DNA from: Massilia rhizosphaerae
Lineage (GTDB): Bacteria; Pseudomonadota; Gammaproteobacteria; Burkholderiales; Burkholderiaceae_D
Reading direction: 5' to 3'
Length of the DNA stretch: 64,000 bases
Assembly (NCBI RefSeq): GCF_016093545.1
Contig: NZ_JADKYX010000022.1
Coordinates: 1 to 64,000 of the forward strand
Below, in pieces: positions 57,931-64,000 of this stretch. Numbering within the stretch: the first letter of the stretch is position 1; the number at the start of each line of letters is the position of its first letter. Under the pieces are notes generated by a model that searched no databases, was not told where the DNA came from, and saw only the letters and a program-made list of their open reading frames with translations. The position numbers were made by a program, and so were the translations under genes.

Positions 57931-57969
57931 ATGAACCAGCCGGATATTGCCCTCTCGTCGGCCGCCTGA
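57931..57969 (+). CDS. 12-codon leader peptide upstream of the RsgA-like gene
   Basis: ATG at 57931 follows TAAGGAGAGCCTC, a near-perfect ribosome site. The frame encodes MNQPDIALSSAA and stops at 57967-57969. It is followed by a GC-rich hairpin and, 145 bases later, by the GTPase gene. No other strong start lies between. A regulatory leader is plausible, since RsgA acts on the ribosome, but no antibiotic-type codon run is present. Confidence 0.5.
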   Translation: MNQPDIALSSAA

Positions 57970-58047
57970 CCGCGCTCCCCCGTCGATCACTCAATCGTCG
58001 TGACCGGGCGCGCCAGCCGCGCCGATCTTCCCTGACCGAATCCGTCA

Positions 58048-58068
58048 CCGCCGCGCGTCACGCGGCGG
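58048..58068 (+). promoter_or_regulatory. Stable hairpin in the GTPase-gene leader
   Basis: CCGCCGCG (58048-58055) pairs perfectly with CGCGGCGG (58061-58068) around CGTCA. It lies between the 12-codon frame and the GTPase start at 58115 and could gate readthrough or translation. No T-run follows. Confidence 0.45.
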
Positions 58069-58114
58069 CGTACCCGCGCGCCCGTGCGCACTTCACGACA
58101 GGAACACAACGATC

Positions 58115-59143
58115 ATGATCGACTTCGATTTCGCGGCGCTGCGCCGCATCGGACTCAATAACCCCATCGCCGCACGCCTGGCCATGCACGACCGCGGCCA
58201 TCCCGCGCGCGTGGCGAGCGTGCACCGCAGCGCGCTCGTCCTGCACGACGGCCTGCGCGACTTCCCTGCCCGGCTCCATCCCGCCCTCGACGCGGCGCCC
58301 GCCGTCGGCGACTGGGTCCTCTTCGACCACAACGAGCAAGACGAAGCCTGGGTCCACACGCTCGTCGACCCGCTGAATGAACTGGTACGGCGCGACGCCC
58401 ACGGCACGCGCCAGCGGCTCGCCACGAACATCGACACGGCCTTGCTCGTGATGGGTCTCGACGGCGATTTCAACCTGCGCCGGCTGGAGCGCTACCTGAT
58501 GGTGGCGCGGTCGTGCGAGGTGTCGCCCGTGATCGCCCTGACGAAGGGCGATCTCGTGCCGGACGCGGACCGGAAGGCCGCGCAGGTCGGCGCCCGCCTG
58601 CCGGCGGAGATCCCCGTGTTGCGCGTGCATCCGCTGGAGCAGGCGGCCGCCGACGCGCTGGCGCCGTGGACCGGCGCGGGCCAGACGCTCGTCCTGCTCG
58701 GCACCTCTGGCGTCGGCAAGTCGACGTTCACGAACACGCTGGCGAACGCGCACCAGGCGACCGGCGGCGTGCGCAAGGGCGACGACCGCGGGCGCCACAC
58801 GACGACGTCGCGTTCGCTGCACCTGTGCGCCGGCGGCGCGTGCGTGATCGACACGCCGGGACTGCGCAGTTGGCAGCCCGACGCCGACGAGGACGATGTC
58901 AACGCGGCCTTCGCCGACATCGCGACGCTCGCCGCGCACTGCCGCTTCCACGACTGCACCCACATGGAGGAGCCGGGATGCGCGCTACGCGGCGTCGTGG
59001 ACGCGGACCGCCTGTGCAACTACCGCAAGCTGTTGCGCGAAGCGCGGCATGCGGCGGCCACGCCGCTGGACCGCATTGCGGAGAGGTCGAAGTGGAAGGT
59101 GCTGAACCGGATGGCCAGGGCGCGCGCCCAGGCCAAACGCTGA
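58115..59143 (+). CDS. rsgA: RsgA/YjeQ-family ribosome-assembly GTPase
   Basis: 342 residues. The circularly permuted order is G4 (ALTKGD) before G1 (GTSGVGKST) and G3 (DTPG), as in RsgA. The C-terminal zinc site has Cys/His residues in HCRFHDCTHMEEPGC. RsgA releases RbfA from the nascent 30S subunit. Many proteobacteria have a second copy; this one sits away from orn and is between two sugar operons, so it may be an accessory paralogue. The gene converges with the GH127 gene, five bases apart. Confidence 0.9.
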   Translation: MIDFDFAALRRIGLNNPIAARLAMHDRGHPARVASVHRSALVLHDGLRDFPARLHPALDAAPAVGDWVLFDHNEQDEAWVHTLVDPLNELVRRDAHGTRQRLATNIDTALLVMGLDGDFNLRRLERYLMVARSCEVSPVIALTKGDLVPDADRKAAQVGARLPAEIPVLRVHPLEQAAADALAPWTGAGQTLVLLGTSGVGKSTFTNTLANAHQATGGVRKGDDRGRHTTTSRSLHLCAGGACVIDTPGLRSWQPDADEDDVNAAFADIATLAAHCRFHDCTHMEEPGCALRGVVDADRLCNYRKLLREARHAAATPLDRIAERSKWKVLNRMARARAQAKR

Positions 59144-59148
59144 GCGGT

Positions 59149-61524
59149 TCAGCGCAGCAGCCGCAGCCCGTACAAGCCGCCCGCCATCGAACCGTCCCTG
59201 GCGACGAATTTCACCTCCAGCTTGCCGTTCGCGCCCTGCACGAGCGCGGACGGCAGCGCGAAGTCGCGGGTATAGAAATCCTGCGCTTCTCCGGCCGCCA
59301 GTTCGACTTCCGCAACACGCTGGCCGTTCACGACGATGTCGAACTTGCGGCCCGCGTCCCCGCGCGCGAACGTCAGGCGCAGGGCCTTCGCTTCGCGTTT
59401 CGGATCGCTGAGCTGGTAGCTGAACCACTTGCTCGCGTGGCGCCAATGGCGGCCGCTGTTGATGCCGGCGTCGGCGCCCTCGCCCTTGAAGCCGTGGTCG
59501 ACTTCCGGCTGCTGCTCGCCCGGCGCCACCTGGTCGATGGTCTGGGCGTCCAGCACCAGCCGCTCGGCTTCCTTGGCGGCTTCTTCCTGCTTCAGGTGCG
59601 CGTACTCGGCCGGCGTGCTTTGCGGCCAGTAGATCATGTAGCGCGAATCGTGCAGGCGGAAGAACGGAATGAACTCGGTCAGCGATCCCGCCCCGCCCTG
59701 CACGACGCCGGGCGCCGTGAACGTCAGCGGCTTGCCCTTCACCGGCTTGAAGCGCTTCGTGAAATCGCGGCTGTCCGCCACGAAGGTGGGCGCCGCCTCC
59801 AGCGGGCACACCTGGCCGGACGGCACGTGGCCCATGCGCGTATCGTCCGCGAAGAAGTTCAGGTGCTCCGTCGGGAACGGATTCGTCTTCGCGGCCAGCA
59901 CGATGGGGCCGTACAGCACGGCGTAGTAATTCGACTTGTCCGGCATCTGCTCCAGGTGCATCGCCATCGGCAGGCTCACGTCGACGCGATCGCCCTTCCG
60001 CCACGTGCGATCGAGGCCGACGTAGCTGCCGGGTTGCGCATCCACCTTGACCGGTTTGCCGTTCACCTTGACGGCCAGCTTGCCCGGCGCGACCCAGGCC
60101 GGGTAGCGGATCTTCATCGTGAACTTGGCATCGCCGTCGACGGTGATGTGCGTGTTGGCCTGGTCCGGGAAGTCGTTCGCCTGCGTGATCTTGACGTTCT
60201 TCTCGCGCCAGTCGAGCGTGGACGGGATGAACAGGTTCACGAACAGTGCCGCATCGCCGCCCTTCGCCTCATGCGCGTAAATGAATTCGCCGTACTTCGC
60301 GTGGCTCTCGATGCCGGAGCCGACGCAGCACCACATCGCCTTGTCCACCTGCGAATACACGCGGTAGTGGTTCGGGCGCATCGGCGTGAAGTAGACGAAA
60401 CCGCCCGTGCCGGGATGCTCCGACGCGAGGATGTGGTTGTACAGCGCGCGCTCGTAATAGTCCGCGTAAGACGCCCGCCTTGCTCCGTCCTTCGAGGTCT
60501 CGAACAACATCTCGGTCAGCTTGAGCATGTTGTAGGTGTTGCAGGTCTCCGGTCCCTCGACCTCGTCGATCATCGGGCTGAAGTCGTTGGCGTCGTTGAA
60601 GTGCTCCCTCACGCTGTTGCCGCCGATGGCCACCGTGCGGTGGTCGACGACGGTCTGCCAGAAGAACGCGGCGGCATCCGCCATGTCCTTGCGGCCCGTG
60701 AGTTCGCCGATGCGCTTGAAGCCGATCACTTTCGGGATCTGCGTGTTGGCGTGCAGGCCCGTGAGCTTGTCTTCGTGCTTTTCCAGCGGCTGCAACAGGG
60801 CCTGGTGCGAGAACCGCAGCGCCAGATCCATATACTTGCTGTCGCCCGTCATCTGGGCGACGTCGGCCAGCACCTCGTTCATGCCGCCCTGCTCGGCCTT
60901 CAGCATCTGCTGCATCTGCTCGTCCGTCAGGTGGCTCGTCAACCGCAGCGCCCAGTCGGACAGAGCGATCAACATCGCCCTGGCATCCTCGTTGCCGGCG
61001 TAGCGGTAGGCGTCGCGCAGGCCCGCGAAGATCTTGTGCAGGTTGTACCACGGGACCCATTTGCCGTTGACGGAAAAATTATCGGCGTGGAGCTTGCCGG
61101 CGGCGACGTCGCGCCACGCGGCGCGTCCGCCCGGGATGCCGCCCAGGTAGCCATCGCCGTTGGCGGTCTGCGCGCGCTTGAGCTCCGCGACGAAGTAGTC
61201 GAGGCGCCGCTTGACCTCCGCATCGCCGGTCGACGCGTACATCAAGGCCAGCGCGGACAGGTAGTGGCCGCCCATATGGCCGTCCAGGCCGGACGATTCC
61301 CAGTTGCCGTAGCTGGGCTGCTTGGGCGTGAGGCCCGCCTCGCGCAGGTAGGGCGCCAGCAGGCGGTCCGGCTCCAGCGCCATCAGGTAGTTCAGGTCCG
61401 TCGCCTGGGCGTCCAGGAACGGGCTCGCGCCCAGGCGCACGTCCCGCAGCGGGAACAGGTCGGCGGCTTGCGCCGAGGCGGCGCCCAGGGCCAGCAGCAG
61501 CGCGGCGATGCGGCTCAGCTTCAT
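59149..61524 (-). CDS. Exported GH127/DUF1680 beta-L-arabinofuranosidase
   Basis: 791 residues; signal peptide ends SAQA. The catalytic Cys/Glu set is visible: GPETCNTYNML holds the Glu and Cys of the zinc-thiolate site and WCCVGSGIE gives the paired Cys, as in HypBA1. Family members cleave beta-L-arabinofuranosides. It follows a GH43 gene with a four-base overlap, so the pair acts together on arabinose-containing glycans. Confidence 0.88.
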   Translation of the reverse strand: MKLSRIAALLLALGAASAQAADLFPLRDVRLGASPFLDAQATDLNYLMALEPDRLLAPYLREAGLTPKQPSYGNWESSGLDGHMGGHYLSALALMYASTGDAEVKRRLDYFVAELKRAQTANGDGYLGGIPGGRAAWRDVAAGKLHADNFSVNGKWVPWYNLHKIFAGLRDAYRYAGNEDARAMLIALSDWALRLTSHLTDEQMQQMLKAEQGGMNEVLADVAQMTGDSKYMDLALRFSHQALLQPLEKHEDKLTGLHANTQIPKVIGFKRIGELTGRKDMADAAAFFWQTVVDHRTVAIGGNSVREHFNDANDFSPMIDEVEGPETCNTYNMLKLTEMLFETSKDGARRASYADYYERALYNHILASEHPGTGGFVYFTPMRPNHYRVYSQVDKAMWCCVGSGIESHAKYGEFIYAHEAKGGDAALFVNLFIPSTLDWREKNVKITQANDFPDQANTHITVDGDAKFTMKIRYPAWVAPGKLAVKVNGKPVKVDAQPGSYVGLDRTWRKGDRVDVSLPMAMHLEQMPDKSNYYAVLYGPIVLAAKTNPFPTEHLNFFADDTRMGHVPSGQVCPLEAAPTFVADSRDFTKRFKPVKGKPLTFTAPGVVQGGAGSLTEFIPFFRLHDSRYMIYWPQSTPAEYAHLKQEEAAKEAERLVLDAQTIDQVAPGEQQPEVDHGFKGEGADAGINSGRHWRHASKWFSYQLSDPKREAKALRLTFARGDAGRKFDIVVNGQRVAEVELAAGEAQDFYTRDFALPSALVQGANGKLEVKFVARDGSMAGGLYGLRLLR

Positions 61525-62546
61525 TTGACTTCCTCGCTCACGTATCGGTTGAGGTCTTTCGGATCGACGGTCGGCCAGCCGTCCTTGTCCCAGTGGATGT
61601 CCAGCACCTTCAGCTTCTGCTTGTAATGGTCGGCCGTCTCGTAGGCGTGCAGCACGAAGACGTCGCGGCCGTCGAACGTGTAGGCGCTGTTGTGGCCCAG
61701 CGCCTTCCAGTCCTTGTCGCCCTGGATCACGAGCGAGCCGCCGCCCTGCGCCATGTCCCTGCCCGCGCGGTCGAGATAGGGCCCCTTGACGTCATGGGCG
61801 CGGCCGACGACGACGTGATAGGTGCTCTCCGGCCCGCGGCAGCACAGGCCCCACGAGACGAACAGGTAATAGTACCCGTTCTTCTTGAAGATGAACGGCC
61901 CTTCGATCTCGGCCGGCCCGGCCTGCTCGTCCGGCGTGAACGCGGGACGCTCGCGCCGCGCGATGGTGTGCCATTCCTGCGGCTCGGCGAGCTTCGTCCA
62001 GCCGGCGTCCAGCTTGACGAGCTTGATGCCGCCCCAGAACGAGCCGAACGTCATCCAGCCTTGGCCCTTGTCGTCCTCGACGACGTTGGGGTCGATGGCG
62101 TTCCACATGTCGCGGCCCGGCACCGACTGCACCACCATGCCCTGGTCTTCCCAGCGGTAGTTCGGCGCGCGCGGATCCAGCGTGGCATTGGTCGTCACGC
62201 CGATGCCCGACGTGTTCTTGCCGAACCCGGACACCGAGTAGTACAACAGCCAGCGGCCGTCGTGCCGGTGGATGTCCGGCGCCCAGATATGGTCGTTGAA
62301 CGTCGGCGCCGCGCGCTTCGCCCACGCCGGTGCGCCGGCGAACACGCGGCCTTCCGGCTTCCAGTGCAGCATGTCGGACGACGAGTAGAACGTGATCCCG
62401 GGGCCGGTGCTGAACACATAATACGTGCCGCCTTCCTTGGCCATCACGGGGTCGTGCACGCCGACCTGCGACGCGTGGGCCGTCAGCGCCGCGGCCAGCA
62501 CCGCGGCGAGCGCCAGCGCGCCGGCCCCGAGTCTCGTCTTACGCAT
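61521..62546 (-). CDS. Exported GH43 endo-arabinanase-like enzyme
   Basis: 341 residues; signal peptide ends TAHA. Catalytic residues are in VGVHDPVMAK (base), AIDPNVVEDD and EIEGPFIF (acid). The shape matches arabinan endo-1,5-alpha-L-arabinosidases. It lies 15 bases after the partial GH43 gene and overlaps the GH127 gene. It probably cuts arabinan backbones outside or in the periplasm. Confidence 0.88.
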   Translation of the reverse strand: MRKTRLGAGALALAAVLAAALTAHASQVGVHDPVMAKEGGTYYVFSTGPGITFYSSSDMLHWKPEGRVFAGAPAWAKRAAPTFNDHIWAPDIHRHDGRWLLYYSVSGFGKNTSGIGVTTNATLDPRAPNYRWEDQGMVVQSVPGRDMWNAIDPNVVEDDKGQGWMTFGSFWGGIKLVKLDAGWTKLAEPQEWHTIARRERPAFTPDEQAGPAEIEGPFIFKKNGYYYLFVSWGLCCRGPESTYHVVVGRAHDVKGPYLDRAGRDMAQGGGSLVIQGDKDWKALGHNSAYTFDGRDVFVLHAYETADHYKQKLKVLDIHWDKDGWPTVDPKDLNRYVSEEVK

Positions 62547-62561
62547 GGTTCGTCCTTTCGA

Positions 62562-64000
62562 TTACGTGCCGGTGCGGATGCCCCACAACGACACGCCGGT
62601 CTTCGACTGCGCCGTGAAGGTCACGACGAAGGCGTTCGCGTTCGGGTTCCACTGGCGCGACAGCACGCCGCTGTAGGTGACGCCGCCGATCACGATGGCG
62701 ACGTTGTTGTTGCCGTTGTGCGTCCAGGTGCCGCTCACCGCGCCCGTCACCGTGCCGGCGCTCTCCAGCCGGATGGCCTGCGACTGCTTGACCGTGGCCG
62801 AGATATCCTTGCCGTGGTCGACCATCTTGTACGCACCGGCCGCGTCCGCGCTCGTGACGGTCGCGGACAGCGTCGTCGCGCTCGTCGCCAGCGGCACGTA
62901 ACGCAGCGGCGCCGCCACCGGCCAGCCGTCCTCGTTGATGAACATCTCGTGCACGCGCACTTCGTGGTATTCGCCCTGGCCCGGGAAGCGGGTGTGGAAG
63001 ATCAGGAAGTACTGGTTCGTCGCCGCCTCGTAGCGCGCCGAGTTGTGGCCCGGCGAGACATAGCCGATGGGCGTGCCCGACTCCCCGTTCGCCACCGCGA
63101 ACTGGTAGTTGCCGAACAGTTTCTGGCCGTACGGCGCGATGCTGGCGTCGTCGAACAGGGGCTTGGTCGGATCGGCCTTCACGTCGGCCATGTCCTTGCC
63201 GGTGGCGTCCAGGTACGGGCCGTCCGGGTTCGTGGAACGCGCCACGCGCATGTTGTAGCCGCCGTCGGCAGCCAGTCCGCCGAACGACGTGAACAGGTAG
63301 TAGTACTTCGTCTGCGGGCTGTACATCACGTACGCGCCTTCGATGCGCGCGTGGTTGCCGCCCATGAGGTGCTTGCCGTAGCCCTGGCCGGCGACCGGCA
63401 GGCCGGTGGCCGGGTCCATCGCCATGATGAAGATGCCGCCCGAGTACGAGCCGTAGATCATCCAGAGCTTGCCGTTCGCGTCGCGGAACGTGTTCGGATC
63501 GACGACGTTCGGATGCTTGAGCGCGTCGTACACGGTACCGTCCGGGCTGACCTCGCCCCACATGCCGGACTTGAGGAACACCTGCTTGTTGACGTACGGG
63601 CCCTCGATCTTGTCGGCGACGGCCACGCCCAGCGCGGAGCGCGGCGAATCGCCCTTGCACGCGTCGTAGTACATGTAGAACTTGCCGTCGTCGAGCTGGA
63701 TGACGTCCGGCGCCCACAGGTCCGTGACCTGGGCCCACGCGAACGTGTCGGCCAGCGCCGTCGTCACCTTCGTGAACAACGGATTGGCGTCGTTGACGCC
63801 GTCGGCGATCCTCGTCCAGTTCATCAGGTCCGTGGTCTTGGCGGCCGCCAGGTGCGAGCCGAACGCGTACCAGGTGTCGCCGACCTTGATGACGGCCGGG
63901 TCGTGCACGGACACGTTGGCGAAACTGATCGCGGCCTGCGTCGATGTATCGGTCGTCGGCGCCGGCGTCGGCGCGGGGGTCGACGGCGTGGTCGCGATCG
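62562..64000 (-). CDS. GH43 arabinanase with C-terminal domain (5' end outside window)
   Basis: Partial, 479 codons to the window edge. Right of 63914 the frame continues without a stop as a Thr/Pro linker (TPSTPAPTPAPTTDT), so the GTG/ATG-like codons at 63914 and below are internal. Catalytic-domain motifs are VSVHDPAVI, VVDPNTF and RIEGAYVMYS. A second beta domain near the C-terminus (from about ATTLSATVTSAD) matches the PF16369-like C-terminal domain of extracellular endo-arabinanases. The linker suggests a further N-terminal module or lipoprotein anchor outside the window. Confidence 0.87.
   Translation of the reverse strand, partial: IATTPSTPAPTPAPTTDTSTQAAISFANVSVHDPAVIKVGDTWYAFGSHLAAAKTTDLMNWTRIADGVNDANPLFTKVTTALADTFAWAQVTDLWAPDVIQLDDGKFYMYYDACKGDSPRSALGVAVADKIEGPYVNKQVFLKSGMWGEVSPDGTVYDALKHPNVVDPNTFRDANGKLWMIYGSYSGGIFIMAMDPATGLPVAGQGYGKHLMGGNHARIEGAYVMYSPQTKYYYLFTSFGGLAADGGYNMRVARSTNPDGPYLDATGKDMADVKADPTKPLFDDASIAPYGQKLFGNYQFAVANGESGTPIGYVSPGHNSARYEAATNQYFLIFHTRFPGQGEYHEVRVHEMFINEDGWPVAAPLRYVPLATSATTLSATVTSADAAGAYKMVDHGKDISATVKQSQAIRLESAGTVTGAVSGTWTHNGNNNVAIVIGGVTYSGVLSRQWNPNANAFVVTFTAQSKTGVSLWGIRTGT

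Noticed and set aside
59149-61626. Long plus-strand continuation frame past the RsgA gene
   Set aside because: It is the antisense of the GH127 gene, whose catalytic motifs and signal peptide are clear on the minus strand.

Overview
The window reads as a chromosomal segment of a high-GC Gram-negative betaproteobacterium, most like Massilia or a related Oxalobacteraceae genus. This is an inference from gene families: a TonB receptor with a long plug, tripartite efflux, a protealysin/emfourin pair, a type 2 OMP decarboxylase, and the 2Fe-2S ferredoxin reductase next to an epimerase. Coding is dense on both strands. I saw no rRNA, tRNA, CRISPR array or transposase gene.

Layout. 1-10 kb holds a truncated sensor kinase, a repeat-tailed WHxH-domain protein (618-1265), a small regulator, an epimerase/ferredoxin-reductase pair, a secreted methyltransferase-like protein, an MFS pump, a DUF1345 protein, an HPF-like ribosome factor and a TonB receptor. 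10-18 kb is a signalling block: GADEF-EAL protein, TPR histidine kinase, receiver-histidine kinase and LuxR regulator, with start/stop overlaps, then a metal/cobalamin-binding-like protein and a cNMP-GGDEF cyclase. 18.0-20.3 kb is a lower-GC insert (MFS plus cupin) between 56-bp direct repeats that duplicate the 3' end of the cyclase gene. 20-29 kb is mostly housekeeping: sbcB, an MFS pump, pyrF, lemA with two TPM-domain genes, an SDR, a possible sRNA, small membrane proteins and a lipoprotein.

29-37 kb is a galactose block on the minus strand: galT, a metal-site-degenerate M24 protein, galK, a GH2 glycosidase, and a glycosyltransferase fused to a UDP-galactopyranose-mutase-like FAD domain. 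37-51 kb has an M20 peptidase, a pirin, an asparaginase, a REPIN-like repeat, a MarR/EmrB/NodT/EmrA efflux operon, the emfourin/M4 protease pair, a hydroxyacid dehydrogenase/FAH hydrolase pair next to a LysR relic, a SUKH protein and DsbA.

51-64 kb is a pentose/furanose utilisation region. A YtfQRT-YjfF-type ABC importer is followed by a GH43 enzyme and a LysR regulator. Beyond a second RsgA-type GTPase lies a GH43-GH43-GH127 operon that looks built to cut arabinan and furanosidic side chains. The glycosidases would release furanose sugars, the ABC system would import them and the LysR protein would control it. The GalT/GalK block could process co-released galactose. These functional links are inferences from gene content and order.
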